Shown: positions 1 through 54,471, counted from the first letter of the stretch. The stretch: DNA of 64,000 nucleotides from Eopsaltria australis (GCA_034509425.1 JAVTVJ010000228.1:496001-560000), one strand, 5' to 3'. Program-made: numbers and translations. Notes: generated by a model from the sequence alone, not told the origin.

Positions 1-820
1 GTAGCTGAAGCTGTTTTTTAATGGGTTCTGGGTGAGTTGTGGGTACTTGATGATGAGGAGTTTTGTATGTTGTTTTACAAAGGTGAGGCTTTATCATGCT
101 GCTATTGATGAGGCCTCTGGAAAACACATTTGTATTCTTAGGTAGTGTGTAAATGTTTATCTGTAGAATGGATGGAGGTGTCAAATAAAGTGTTTGTGTG
201 TGTACGTGTCTTTGTGTGTGGGATAGGCAGCAAAACCGTAGCAATTAAATGCACTAGCCATTACAGGATATTTTTCACCTGTTGTTCTTCCAGAGAAAGT
301 TTTCTGTCAGTCACCAAAAATCCTGCTTATGTCCAAGAAATGGATTTTCCTCCCTTCCTGCAGTGTTTGGGTTCTGGCTAGAAATAGATTATCTAAAATA
401 CAGAAATCAATTTAGAAAAACAAAAAAAAGCTAGATGTCAGCTTTCCTAGGCAGAAGAGACAGGCATGAGGGATGTAGAAAGTTTGAGAGGACATGGTGT
501 AAAAAGAACCAGTAATTTGTAGGTGCTTATCTGTTCATAAAATCTCCCTTATCAGACTATTTTTCTTCCTTCTCTTCTATCCCTCACAGTCTGGAAATCC
601 AGAGTGAGCTCCCAGAACATGATCTGGTCCTAGTGTTAGAGATGGAATGGGATAAGTATGTTAGGCTTGTTTCTCTCTCAACTTACACTTCTGTAAGTAA
701 GAATATATCTGTGGAAGTGCTTATACAGTAAAATCTAGAAGTACCATAGGCAAAAGCAAACTTAGGGCATCGTCTCTTTTAAAGGGTGGGTCCTGTGTGC
801 ACCTGCCAATTTTGAGTCAG

Positions 821-890
821 AGAATCATAGAATATCCTGAGTTGGAAGGGAGCCACAAGGATCATCGAAGTTCAACTCCTGAGCTGGACT
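821..890 (-). mobile_element. CR1 LINE 3'-end fragment
   Basis: Begins AGAATCATAGAATATCCTGA and continues GTTGGAAGGGAGCC, the reverse complement of the avian CR1 3' terminus. Confidence 0.85.
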
Positions 891-1668
891 GTGTAGTAGT
901 AATGGTTTTTAATGAGCTTTTTCTTCCCTGACTCTCAAATAAGCAGATATTAATTGTGACTTTGTGTTAACATTCCATGAAAGAGCTGCCCAGTGCAAAG
1001 TGTTGCTGGTTGTATGTACAGGACTGCCAGTCTCTGTGGTGAAGGGCAAAATTTTCATCTAGAATTGCCTCTTCATGTCACAGAAGGTGGTCTTTTACCC
1101 TTTAAGTGTGGCATATTGCTAGTGTCCTTGGAGAGAAACATTGTATATCTGTGAAAGACCCACAGTGGGACTGTGATCCAAGTCTGTAGGAGCTACCAGT
1201 GAGAAATGGGAGTTTTTTCTTAATTTCCAGCTTTGCACTGTTTTTGTGCGTGCGTGTGTAGCTCTCTGTTGTGCTTGTGCACAAGCACCTGGGACAGGTG
1301 TATTTTGATGTCATTGCACAGCTGGAGGGAGGAACGCCAGTGTTTGTTGATCTTAGTGCACTGGGTGAGGGGACAGGCATAATTTCTCATGACCTGTGAA
1401 ACAAATTTGGGTGAATTTATTCAAAATAAATGGGACTAGGGAGAAGTTTGTGCAGCAACTTGCGTGGGGCTGGTGTGTATCAATGGCCATCCAAGAGATT
1501 TAAAGAGTTTGTACCCACTTCCACATGGCATGGTGGGTTGCAGTGCATATATACCTTATGTCTGTGGTAGGTTGCATGTTTGCATGACATTTGCTCTCTA
1601 ATGGTTGTTCTTTTTGTCTCGCTTTTTGTGGGATTGCTGCTGTTTGGCTGTTATGTTTGTCACTTCAG

Positions 1669-1692
1669 TCATCGCCAGTCCTGGAGGAAAAG
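1669..1692 (+). CDS. MAPK8IP3: Candidate 24-nt MAPK8IP3 microexon (HRQSWRK)
   Basis: A 24-nt segment between a pyrimidine-rich acceptor (GTCACTTCAG) and a good donor (AAAAG/GTAAAT). The next exon must be entered in phase 2; in that phase the segment is open, reads S-H-R-Q-S-W-R-K-S, and adds basic residues just before the JNK D-motif. This is inferred from splice signals and frame only; I do not recognise the peptide. Confidence 0.3.
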
Positions 1693-1989
1693 GTAAATCC
1701 TATTGCTGCATCTGAACTTCATTAATCCAAGTATTGGAGGTTGCTGTGGAGTGGTGACAGTGTGATGCTGAGAATGTATTGAACTGGCATATTTGCTCTC
1801 CGTGTCTACTGGTACCTGTGCTGGACTTACTGGTTCAGGGGCACAGAGGGAGCCATGGAGCTGGGATAACACAGCAGGGAGAAGCTTGTGCATGCAAATG
1901 CAGAAGACACACGAGTTTGGTCCCAAAACAGGATCAGATGTCTGGGGTGGGATGTTTACACTTCACATCCTCTAATGTTTTAAAAAGTC

Positions 1990-2290
1990 ACAGAATCATA
2001 GACCTGTAGAATCACAGAATATCCTGAGTTGAAAGGGGCCCATAAGGATAATCAAATCCAACTCCTGTCCCTGCAGAGACACCCGAACAATCCCATCCTA
2101 TGCCTGAGAGCATTGTCCAAATGCTCTTGGAGCTCTGGCAACCTTGGGGCCATGACCATTCCCTGGGGAGCCTGGTCAGTGCCTTATCACTCTCTGGGGG
2201 AAGAACTTTTTCCTGAAATCTAGCCTAAAACTCCCCTGACATAGCTTCATGCAATTCCCTCAGGTTCCAAGAAATTTATTCTCTCTTATT
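1990..2290 (-). mobile_element. CR1 LINE fragment
   Basis: Starts with CAGAATCATAG, repeats AGAATCACAGAAT, then GAGTTGAAAGGGGCCCATAA and a diverged CR1 body in reverse orientation. Confidence 0.85.
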
Positions 2291-3832
2291 TTACTCTAGA
2301 GAACAAGTCATGCCTGATTTCTGAGTGGAACAGAACAAGTGTGTCAGTGTCAGTAGCTTTCCAAGGGTACTTCTGGCTGATGGTTATGCAGGGCTCTGTG
2401 CCCAGAGCCTTCAAAGAGACTAGTTCTCCTCTTTAAATGCTGACGAACAAACTGTAGTTTTGTTATGTTTTGTAAACTTTAGGATGTTGTTTGTAGAACA
2501 TGCTATTCCCAGGTTTTGGCTACTGCAAACCTTTATTGGAGAGTGTGCTGTTTACCTCGTAACTCAAGGTCGAAGTAACAAGTGTTAAGACCCACCCTGG
2601 CTGAGTCCTGGAAAGATTTGGGTATATGAGGGTGACTGCAGCACTCAAATTCAGCCCAGCCCTGAGGATATTTTAAACTTACTTGAATTTAAATTTGGTA
2701 GCCAACTCCAGGACTGCAAAACTGGAGTTAGCTCTTCTGGGGTGTTTGCTCTTTCCCCTTTCCTGGGAGGTTTTGAAGAGGCTTGAAGGTGTTTCCAAAG
2801 AAACTCAGCAAGGAAATTTCCTAACAGTCTGTGCTAAAATTCTTTCCTGAAGGTTCCACAGCTTCTGATGCTACAGAGACCCTGTACCTCTGTCTCTTTA
2901 ACAGGGACTGAGAAATTTGTACATTTCCTCTCCATTCAGTGGCTCCTGTATTTCCTTGTGTGTTAAGTGTGTATGTGTTTGCATGTCAACAAGAAAGAAA
3001 AAGGGAAAGTATAATTCAATGTCTCTCAGCATATGTTTGGGGCAGCTTTTATGTCTCAGTGTTGTCAGTGAGTTATGTCAGGTCATTCCAGCGTAGTCAC
3101 TAAGATACTCTGGCTACACCACTGGTTTGACAAGGACTGTTCTGCAATTACAGGAAACTTTCTCCTGGTCCATACACCTGTGAATGCAAGACTCTCTTAA
3201 AACTCTCATTCTGTCCTGAAGAAAAAGAAAGATACAAAACTAATGGTTAAAGCATCTTGAAAAATGGCCCAATTTTATTTTCTCTATAAAAAGAGAGAGT
3301 TTTTTGAAGTAGACTCTTAGGGACCCTTGGGTTATTTCTTTAACTGTGAAACTAGAAATTTTCTAATTTTGTGGCATGAAGTGGCTCTGATTTCTAGTTT
3401 TGAATCCCTTCATAATCTCTTACACATAATCAACTACTTTCTGTGGTGCTTGGATCAGTGCCAGGGTGAAGATTTCCTAGGAGGAGAAACATTTGCCCAG
3501 TATATTATTTAGAAACTTTCGTAGAAACTTGAAACCCAGCTGTTAGAAACTTTCAGGATCTTGGAATGATAGTGGGATAAAGAGATGTGCCTACAGCAGA
3601 CTGGGAGAGGTAATTGTCCTTTGGCATCATGACTTAGTAGGAGCCAGGTGTAAGTGGCAGGTTGGAGTCATGAATTGGAATTTAGACAAACAGCAGTGGA
3701 ATGTTTTCACTAAACCTTCAGGAATTATTAAGTCACAAGCAGCAAGATGCCTTTGGTAGTGGAAAAGAAAGCTACAAGAAAACTGACAATTCCTATCACA
3801 TAGGACTCTGGATTTGAATCTGTGGAGAAATG

Positions 3833-4180
3833 ACAGAATCATTAAGGTTGGAAAAGACCTCCAATTGGTCATCAATTGGTTACCCTCATGCCCACTAAAT
3901 CATATTGCAAAGTGCCAGATCCACACACCTTTTGAATGCTTCCAAGGATTGTGATTCCACCACTGTCCTGGGTAACATGTTTCCATGCTTAACCGCTCTT
4001 TTTAGTGAAGGAATTTTCTGCGGTATCCAACCTGAACCTACCCTGGTGCAACTTGAGGACATTTCCTCTTGTCCTATTGCTTGTTACTTGTGAGAAGGTC
4101 CGTGATGTTGTGTCATTGATCTGTGTTCCTCCAAAATCCAGTTACATGCCTCCTTTCTGAGAGGGGTTGTGCATGAAACT
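3833..4180 (-). mobile_element. CR1 LINE fragment
   Basis: ACAGAATCATTAAGGTTGGA is followed by about 300 bp of CR1-like sequence including ACATTTCCTCTTGTCCTATT. Confidence 0.85.
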
Positions 4181-5651
4181 TTATGTACAAGTCTGGTATC
4201 TTCAGGAGAGGATTTTAATGCAGATTCCTAGGAAAAGTGCATCGTAAGCAGGCCACACTGGGAACACCTGTCTGCTCTATCTTGCCTATCCAAGACAGGC
4301 CACGGGAGGTCTTTTTGCCTATTAAAGGTAGGCACTGATGCAGCAATGCACCATGCTATGGTGGCTAGTCAGTGCTGGAAGTGAGAAGGTTGGGCATTGT
4401 GATTTATCTCAGCAAACATTGTCTCCTCTGCTGGGCACTCCATCTCTGTCCTTCCTAAAAGAGCTGGCTGGTGTACCATCCCCTGTGTTAGTGTCTTTGC
4501 TCTGTCCCAGGGGCCCTGTAGCCGTTGTTTGCTGTGGTCACAGGCGAGGTGGCTGTGCTTGTTTCCCAGCCTGGGCATGGCACCCGATGCTGGTGATCAT
4601 TACAGAAAGGCACATGGAGGTCTGCTGTTACTAACAGTGTGCTACAGAAGGGCAGGTTTCATCACACCCCCACAATTAAGCAGAAACTCTGTGCAGGAGT
4701 AGGTGAAGTATGACTGAGTCTGAGTGTGGGTGCACATCACACAGAGAATCAATTTAGTTCAGCTCTGCTGGGACTGGAGTCAGAGATACCCTGAACCATT
4801 TGCTGGGTTCAGCAAGCTGCTGCCACAGCCTTTCCACCTCCACTGCTTGCTCTAGATTTTCTCCCACTCAAGCTTGGTCCCAAAATCTGTGCCAGCTTTT
4901 ATGTTCAAAATCAAACCTGCAGCTAGCAAGTCACCTGCAATTGCCAGAAAGGAGAGGATGAACAAAACGCACTTAGAGACACCTAGCAATATGCACGATG
5001 CATTAATTTATATCTTTTTTTAGTTTCTGAATTGCAAGTGCATTGTAATATGGGTATGGAGAGAGATCAAGGAGTACAAATACTCTTTTCTTGTTTAAAA
5101 TTGGAAGTGATCCAACCCCTCTGGTTCCTGTTGTTGAAGCTCACCAGATTTGGGGTGGTATGTCATAAGTTTCATGAAGATGACACTTAAAAGCCTTTTT
5201 CCTCACACTGTGACGGCATCTCTAGAAGTTTTGGAGCTTTTATTTTTTTGCTGTGAGAGTTGTTTGCCATGGCTTATTTTCCCCCAGTACCTTTGTTTCT
5301 CAGAAGTCAGTACTTAAATTGGCTGGTGGTTCCCTGCACTTTTGTGTTCCTCAAAATTTCTCATACGGATTGAGCAGTCAGTTGTACCTGTTATGGCCAC
5401 TGACCCCCTCCCTCTTAGAGTTTCCCCAGAAGGAGGTATTACTCTAGCAGTAACACCATGGGACTGAGCAGCCAACACCAAGAAGTGTGGGAGTTGGGAG
5501 TTCAGACAGCTGCCATGTGAGGGTAACAGTTGCAGTCCAGTTTCTAGTAATTAATATAATAATTCACATATACTAGTGTGCTGTTTGTTTTCTATCAGAA
5601 CCTAGTACACGGCTAACATGCCTTCCTCTCTCTCCCTGTTTGTCTCTTTAG

Positions 5652-47088
<41,437 letters not shown>

Positions 47089-49870
47089 AAATTTCCCTTT
47101 TCCCACAATGTAAGTGTCCCTCCTCCCACCTGAATGCCAAGATGTACATACAGAACGCCTGCATTATAACTCCTGCTGGAAACTGACCCTGGACAACTGC
47201 AACGGTTCCTGCCTTGGACTGTGACCCCCTTAGACCTCTGAACTTGCAGCTTTCATCTCGGGCCTGTATGCTTTTGGCGTGGTTAGGTTCTTGTTCTGCT
47301 CTGGAGCTGGCATCTACAAGGAGAGAAATGGCAGTACATCATGAAGTGAGCTTGGAGCCAGGACTGTGGGAAACTTTTGCCCAGTGTCAGGAGGGGCAGC
47401 TGGAGGGGAGTGGCTCAGCTTCTTGGGCAGGTTGCCTCACTCCCACCTGCATGAGAAAGAAGTGTGTCCCCAGGTATTCCCTGCCAAAGCAGTGATGGTG
47501 AATCACTTCTGCAACACCCTAGCAGAAATCCTTCTAGTTCACCAGTAGACTCTTCATCTTATCCTTATTCACCCTTAAACACAGAATAACATCCTCTGGA
47601 CTTAGAGCAACCAAGGTTCCAAGGAACCCTCCAAAGAGCATCATGCTTTCAGCAGCACTTCGGTTGCAGGGCTGGAGAAGGCAGCAGCACCCTTACTATG
47701 GGGATCACATCCTCCATCTTTGCAAGGGGAAAGTCCCTTCCTCTGCTGCTGCTGTTGCCTTGGCAGTCATGTGCTAGGTGTCTGCCTGTGTGTGTCCCAA
47801 GAGGATTGTTTGGTGGGCTCAGATGCGAGATGGGTGTTCGACTGTCAAGGCCAAACAGCTGTAGTAGCAAAAGGGTACTGGAACATTGTTTTTTTAAGAC
47901 CAGAAAAGGCAACACTTTAAACTCTCCCTTCAAAAAATGCCATACAGAAAAGGATTCCTGAGTTCTGAAAGGTTCTGAAAGGTTCAGGTGGTGGTTATCT
48001 CTGCATTGTGGCTTTTAAAACACAGGCAAGGGCAGATAGTGTTGATCTGCTGCGAGTTCTGCATTAACACATTGAGATTGCCTCATCTCAAGGCTGTGTC
48101 TCCTTTCTAGGACCTGCTGGAAGGAGATCTTGTTTCACATAGATTGGGAAAACAGACTTACTTGGCAGTTGGTTAGGAAAGACTGGACAGGTGCAGTCAA
48201 GGCTATGTCTTACCTGATGTCACACAGAAAAAGGAACTGAGACTAGATTCCTGACATCTTTTACCTAACATCACAACCACTGACTACACTAGTAAGTAGT
48301 TTGAAAATCTGGAAATTTCTGACTCCTGGAAAAAATTGACAGCCCCCAAGAAAAGTGGTGATAGCCCTTTCTAAGCAATGCAGAGTGATTCCAGATGTGC
48401 ATCTTGCTTACAAAAGAAGCAGCAAAAAATGGGGCCAGGGAGAGCGGTTTTGAGCTCAAGATGCAGAATATGGAAGTTCCAGGTATAGAGGGAATAATGT
48501 GTTCTCCCTTTCTGACACTGTCCCACAAGGACAAATTCTGTGTCCCTTGAACATTCTTTTCTGGGTGTGCAGGACTAGGGCAAGTTGCGTGTTAGTGGTG
48601 AATTTGGAAGCTCCTGGTGGTCATCTTGTTTCCTCCCTGACCTGTACATCACTCCAGGGTTCACAGAGATGTTCTTGTGACTATATGGGGACAGCTGGGC
48701 AAGCCTCCATCTCCTGGAAAGCTCCCCGCTGTGTCCTGTGCTTGCTGCCATGGACCAGGCTTGCAGGTCCTGGTGTGCTGCAGGGATGCCATATTCCCAG
48801 GGGATGCTCTGACATGTGGCATCTCTCCTGACACAGCAGCACCTGAACAATTTTTGTATCCACAGTTCAGGAAAGACTGTGGCATACATTTCCCCTTCAA
48901 GAAGGCAAGAGACGTCTCTGGTGAACAAAGGCCTCAGCCAGCCACAGTGGTACCCATGCTACATGTGAGCAGTGCTGGTGACATGAACCCACCACACCAT
49001 TCCCCCCTAAGGCAGGAATCCAGCCAGAGGGCATCCTCCAGGCATCCGCATACTGGGCTCTGTGACTGGCATGAGGTTAAGGGATACTTGGAGCCACCAC
49101 CTGCATGTTGGGGGACCTTTCACCAGGGACATTTCACTGGGGCACTGCTGACCGTGCCAGGCTTCTCATTTATGTTCGCCATATGCTTTCTGCTAGGAAG
49201 ACTTCTTTGGATCTCAACACAGAGTGGACTGAAGTTAATAGAACATTTAGAGCACAGATTCCACTGTCATGTAATAGTTCATCAGTTAGGGCCAGGCAAA
49301 TTTCAGAATTTGGGCTAGTTGAAGGGAAAAGAAAGCCCTGGTAGGGTTCAGTTCCTTAGCTCTGTCAACTCTTTCATAGGAAAGTCAGAATTGTGACATT
49401 TGTACCACTGACTGTTCTGTATCTGGTTTGAGCAGTTGAAGGGACAGCACTCGGTCTCCTGTCACCCACTGGGCCCTAACAACACGAGGGAATCTCCCAT
49501 CAGGTTCCTTTCCAGCTCAATGCCGTGTTTTCCTCCAAGCGAAGCACATGGCCCAGAGGGGCAGCTGCAGGGGGGAGACCCAGCTTCTTCTGATAGCTTC
49601 TGTGGCCTTGGGTGGCTGCTGGGCATCAAGGTGAGAACTGACTGGCTTCAGTATGCTCCTCTGTCATATCTCCACTGTGATGTATGTAAAGTATCTTGTA
49701 TGTTACAAAAGGATTTTTAAAAGTGTCTTAAGGCCTGTAAACTCCGCTGTTTGGTCTGAAGATGGCAATCTGTAAAGAGCCTCCTGTATGAATATGTCCC
49801 ATGCTTTGGTCCCCTATGCTATCAACAACAAACCGTGTCTGTTCTGTATGTAATAAACATGTTAACATCA
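47089..49870 (+). other. MAPK8IP3: MAPK8IP3 3' UTR
   Basis: About 2.8 kb with no coding exon. The first clear AATAAA followed by a GT-rich stretch is at 49,852. The 213-codon ORF at 48,677-49,318 has no recognisable product and is treated as untranslated. The UTR end is inferred, not observed. Confidence 0.7.
49852..49857 (+). terminator. MAPK8IP3: Polyadenylation signal AATAAA of MAPK8IP3
   Basis: A canonical AATAAA, followed within 40 nt by a GT-rich run (CATTGTGTTCC). It is the best candidate transcript end on the + strand before the convergent MRPS34 gene. Confidence 0.75.
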
Positions 49871-51037
49871 GCTTGGGCAGCGCATTGTGTTCCTCTGAAG
49901 GCAGTGGGATTGCTGCTCAGTCAGGACACTTGCAAGGGTGGGAATGCAGCTCAAGTGTTCCCTGTTGAGCAGTTCAGTGGCAAAAAATGAAATGTGAATG
50001 GCTCACAAGGTTGGAGCCAAAGGGGCTGGTCCAGCAAGGAACAATGCAATCTGTATCTTGTACCAGTGGCAGAAATAGAAGGTGGAAATATAAGGCGGAA
50101 CATCTTCAGAAATAGAAGCTGGAGCAGAAGAGCATTCACCTGCTGACTTGCTGCAACTTTAGTCAGGGTGGCCCCTTCTGGTGAACTGCCAGGGATAACA
50201 TCAGGTCAGTTTTCAACACTGCACAGGGTGGCACTTCACAGTCCCACAGACATTGGTCATATCAGCATCATTTGACTGCCAGGAGCCCCTCAGTGCCAGC
50301 AGCATTTGAACACCTTCATAGTTATTTTGCAGAACTTCATTGATTCAAGGACTAGACATGGCAATGTACAAGGGAACCATGTCCTTAAGACCAGAGAGGA
50401 GCATCTTCTGCCCTGAGCAGGGAGCCCTAAGGTGAGTCACCTCCATGACCAACACACACGCTGTGGTGTGGCACAGGCCGGGGTGTAGTACAACTGGCAA
50501 TGCCTCCGCAGTTAATGGAGGCACCTCAACGAGGTTTAGAAACACATGCTAGGATCCATCCTGAACCCCTGGGGCTGAACCCTTTGAAACGGCCAGGAGC
50601 AGTTTGAGCAGGGCCCTGGGTGAAGTACAGCCATGTCTGGTACCCACCAGGTTGGCTAAGGAAGCAGGTCACTGCCAACACCCTTCAAACAATTCCCCCC
50701 ATGTTGGTAAATGATCTGTGAGGAAACACACAAGTTTGAGAGACCCATCAGAATTCACAGCATGTTCTGGGCATGGAATCCAACATATGGCAAACAGGCT
50801 GTGCAGCTTCCCAGAAGGGACCTTCAGTATCGGGGGTAAGGCTCCCAGGCTGCCCAGGGCTTTGTGAGAAGACACCCCAGGTGTTATGACCCTGAGCTCA
50901 CCAGCAAGTCGTAGCTGTCCTGATCAGTGCCCACCTAGACCCCCACCTGTACAGGGGCCCTTTCTTCCTATGGCCCAAGAGCCTCACTGAAGCACAACCT
51001 GGGTCTTTAACATGCCTGTAACTGTGTCTGTCTCCAG

Positions 51038-51118
51038 CCGCTCCTGGACCCCTTGAACTGGGGGAGCTGGATTTTGACTGCATCATCTTCACAGATCCCG
51101 CCTCACCCAAGCTGCTGG
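51038..51118 (+). other. Orphan exon-like segment of unknown gene
   Basis: Between a good acceptor (GTCTGTCTCCAG) and a good donor (TGG/GTGAGT), one frame reads A-P-G-P-L-E-L-G-E-L-D-F-D-C-I-I-F-T-D-P and then A-S-P-K-L-L. The acidic, hydrophobic run resembles a transactivation-type segment, but I cannot name the protein. A phase-compatible follow-on (after CTGCAG at 51,942) reads V-H-G-T-P-P-P-D-Y-L-Q-T-V-E-L-L-L-L-Q-G before a stop. Confidence 0.25.
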
Positions 51119-52493
51119 GTGAGTCTACACCTTATCAGCTCCATCTGCTTTTGCGGCTGGCTTGGCTCCCTGGTATACCTTGGTTGAGGATCATTTCTTG
51201 CCTTTCTGGGGCTGCTGGGGGATGCTGTGACCAGCACTTGGCCCTGGCCACCGTGGTCAGATTCTGCATGCTTCCTCAGGGAGACACTTTCCTCTGCTGG
51301 AGCTACATTCACATCCAAGCTGTGTAGGACAGAGGACTACTCATCCCATCTGACTGACAACTACACCTCCCTCCCATCTCCCTTATTCTTGGATTGTGTT
51401 CAGTAGTACCTCAGTCACGGTGAGGACAGGAAGACATCAGCTCAGCTCAGTGCCCAGCAGTGGAAACTATGAGAATCAGACAAACTACCTTCCAGCCACA
51501 GCAACTGCCATGGGAAGGCTCACAGCCTCAAACTGTGCCTTTAACACTACTCCTGATTGTCCTTCTCCTGGACTCTCCCATTCCTTCTGAAGCCAGAGAA
51601 CTAGATCTGGCACACGCTCTGCAGTGGTCCTGCCACAAGGCAGGCTAAGTTCTTCCCAGACTCTGCTCCTTGTCACAGGACCAGCTTTTAACTCACAAGA
51701 AAAGCCTTTCTTCTTATCCCATAGCATCTTAATCCTTCAGGAGCCTCTGGTGAGGAACCCTATGGAAATACAGGTAGCCGATGTCAATCCTTGTGCTCCT
51801 GCCTGATGACAGCCATTTCCTGCTGGCTGGGGCCACATGTTCCCAGCCTCATCCAGGCCACACACACTGGGTGAAGCAGAGTCCAGTTAGTGCTCTCACT
51901 CACTAAATCCCTTCAGGCTATTTGTGATTACAGGATGCTGCAGTACATGGAACACCACCTCCTGACTACCTGCAGACAGTGGAACTGTTACTTCTGCAGG
52001 GAACTGATCTATAGAGCTGAACAGCTCTTGTGCTCCCTCCAGCCACACCCAGACCAGACCCTCCAACAGCCTTTGACACAGCTGCAGCATCCGCAGCCAC
52101 TGCAAGAGAAGATGAAATACCAGGAACTGTGCTCAGGGGCTGCTTGTTTTAATGTTAACAACTTGCTGCCCTGGAAGAGGGGTCAATTACAATTGGCTTC
52201 AAATGGCAAGAGCCAATCCCACCTCCTTTGCATCACCAGAATTAAAATAATTTCTCCCATCTTCTGACAGCCATCTTTGGGAATAAGAGACGGATAGCTC
52301 TGGATTAGCTTAGTATTGAAGTAATTTTCTTGTTCACTGCCTTCACATGCAAGTAACCCAGATCATTCTGCAGTGTTCAGAGAACCAGATGCTGTACCTG
52401 AGCTAATGGCTCTGCATTTGGCTGTCATGATGATCTCCAGGTATTGAAAAAAATTCAGTTTTCTTAGAACTGTGCTGCAGAATTAAGAAAACA

Positions 52494-52499
52494 TTTATT
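52494..52499 (-). terminator. MRPS34: Possible MRPS34 polyadenylation signal
   Basis: TTTATT on the + strand (AATAAA on the - strand) lies about 380 nt beyond the stop codon. It is the nearest canonical signal I see; usage is not shown. Confidence 0.4.
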
Positions 52500-52879
52500 T
52501 CCATTTGCAGATACATTTTTTCACAGCTTTGTGAAATATTGTGATATTTGCAGTAATTTTTCTGTGATTCATGCAGGACCCAAGTTAAGTAAAAAATGTT
52601 ATTCTCCAAAAAACTGAAGCTGGCTGACTGGAGCTGTGTATTTAGAGACTATGCAGGGAACCAAAGAGACTCCTCTGCTGACTGAAACCAAAGTTATGGA
52701 AAAAGAGTCTGAATATATCTGCATCTTCCCTTTCAGACAAGGTGACTCTACAGGGCTGAGGAGAAAGCTGGAAACATCCTACCACAATGGGCACAGAGGG
52801 GCTCTGTAAGACCCCTCGTGCACCGGGATTCTAACAGGCAGTGAGAGCACCTGGGATGCTCAGGAAACAGAACAAGTCT

Positions 52880-53157
52880 TTATACTGGTGTCCCTGTAGC
52901 TTTTTTCTTTGCCTGCTCTTGGGGAGAGGCCAGGACCTTCTCCAGATCAATAACTGGCTCTTCCATGACTGGTTTTCCCTCTTTCTGCCACTGTGCAAGG
53001 ATCATGGCTCGGAGCAATGGTGGGTATGGCAGGAACCGAAGAGTCTCCTCAGGCACTGTGGTGAATTTCTTGAAGGCCTCCTCCTCGTGTTTGGGGACCA
53101 TACGCCAGTCATGGTACATGGCTTTGTCAATCTCCCTCACTTGCTCTTCAGTTTTGC
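52880..53157 (-). CDS. MRPS34: MRPS34 exon 3
   Basis: Encodes [18 protein letters not shown] to K-K-A-T-G-T-P-V and TAA. The acceptor is TTCCCAG/GCAAAA. Confidence 0.96.
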
Positions 53158-54471
53158 CTGGGAAAAGATTATGAACAACAGTGGGTAACATCATCACAAT
53201 AAACTGTCTCCAGGAAACACAGAAAGTGTTGACTCTTCAGCACCCAAAATGCCAAAATGCTACAGGCAAGAGTAAACAGAGTTTTCAGAGGGCTGGACAA
53301 GTTATTCCTTGCTATACTATAGGATCTCACTTCTGTCCTTGAGAATCAAAACAGCCTAGAAGGACTACAGGCAAGATGTTCCAGGTGTGTGGGTGACTCC
53401 TCTCTTTATCTAAAGTTTTGCTTTGTCTCCATCAAGTTCCGTTCCGGGCTAAGGAACAAGTGTAATTTCTCCTTACACTGATGAAAACTTTCTGGAAAAC
53501 CAAGTGTTAAAAATGCTCAACAACTTAAAAACCTTCAAATGAGTACTATTTCAGTAATTCCAGTAAGGGAAAATTGTATACTTAATATAAAGCAGCTCTA
53601 AAAAGGAAAATTCAGTCATACAACTCCAATCATTAATTTAGAATTCCAGTAACACAACTTACTTGCCATTGCACGTTTTCTTTTTTACTGACAATTTTAA
53701 TTGGAATACCCTCATGCTCATACTGTGCCTTGCTTTGAAAGTCTCAGAAAGTCTGTCAGCCCATCTAATACGTTTTCAGTGCTGCTGCTCCCCAAGGTCA
53801 TAATGCACTGGCTCTCCCACAGCATTCCTGAGAAAGAGGTTCTGAAGAGGCCAGTTCCCAGCTTTTGAAACGCGAGGAACTTCTTTTCCCATGAGAAGAC
53901 CTGAGAAAAACAGATTTCCGAGGCAGGGAGCCCGCGGTTTCCCTGCCACCCTCACGCACCCGGTGCTCTCTAACCGTGCCCCCCTGTGTGGGAAAACGAG
54001 CCGATTTTACCTTTGAAGGTCAGGTAGCCCCAGGCTCTTCCATGGTCCATGTTCTGCAAAGAAAAGACGAACTCGTTGAAGGTGGGTCGCGGCGGGGCGG
54101 CGGGCGGGAGCCCCGCAGGGCGCGGCGGGGCGGCAGCGGGACGGGGCAGGTACCTCGGCCATGTAGTCCGCCTTCACCTTGGTGATGACCCAGTAACAGG
54201 GCTCGTCGTGCGCCCACAGCCAGGACTTACGAGTGACGGTGCGGCCCACGCCGAAGCGCGGCAGGCGGCAGAGCAGAGCGAACAGCCGATTCTCGTTCCG
54301 CACGTCCTCCCAGGCCCGCACCGGCAGCCGTTTCTGCGTCAGCGGCCGCCGCATGGTCTCGTAGTCCACGGCGAAGCGCTGAGAGTCCCGCGGCCGATCC
54401 TTCAGTGCCCGGTAATCGCGGATCTTCTTGGCCATGGCGGCGATGGGCCGGTGCAGCTTCTTGCGGGCCAT
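52880..54471 (-). CDS. MRPS34: MRPS34, mitochondrial small ribosomal subunit protein mS34 (complete, 3 exons)
   Basis: A metazoan-specific component of the mitochondrial 28S ribosomal subunit, working in the matrix and needed for small-subunit stability. Three exons on the - strand (54471-54154, 54053-54011, 53157-52880) join as phase 0 then phase 1 to give 212 residues; human MRPS34 has 218. Recognisable stretches are M-A-R-K-K at the start, [61 protein letters not shown], and the terminal G-T-P-V shared with the human protein. The start at 54,471 has a perfect Kozak context (GCCGCCATGG); an in-frame ATG 40 codons upstream is rejected because the extension is CpG-island sequence. Confidence 0.97.
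53158..54010 (-). other. MRPS34 intron 2
   Basis: An 853-nt intron. AT-rich in the middle, becoming GC-rich towards exon 2. No further feature is seen. Confidence 0.8.
54011..54053 (-). CDS. MRPS34: MRPS34 exon 2 (43 nt)
   Basis: Encodes [14 protein letters not shown] between TTTGCAG/AACATG and CAAAG/GTAAAA. The intron before it is only 100 nt. Confidence 0.95.

Larger units (their letters stand above)
1..5651 (+). other. MAPK8IP3 intron, window-truncated
   Basis: Holds three reverse CR1 fragments, a GT-rich low-complexity patch at 190-225 and the candidate microexon at 1,669. I see none of the upstream coiled-coil exons here. Confidence 0.7.
49876..52879. other. Intergenic region between convergent MAPK8IP3 and MRPS34
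   Basis: In humans NME3 lies between these genes on the MRPS34 strand. I see no nucleoside-diphosphate-kinase sequence on either strand here. One exon-like segment at 51,038-51,118 is listed separately. Confidence 0.6.

Noticed and set aside
48677..49318. 213-codon ORF after the MAPK8IP3 stop
   Set aside because: It lies in the 3' UTR, has no recognisable domain, and overlaps ORFs of similar quality on the opposite strand.
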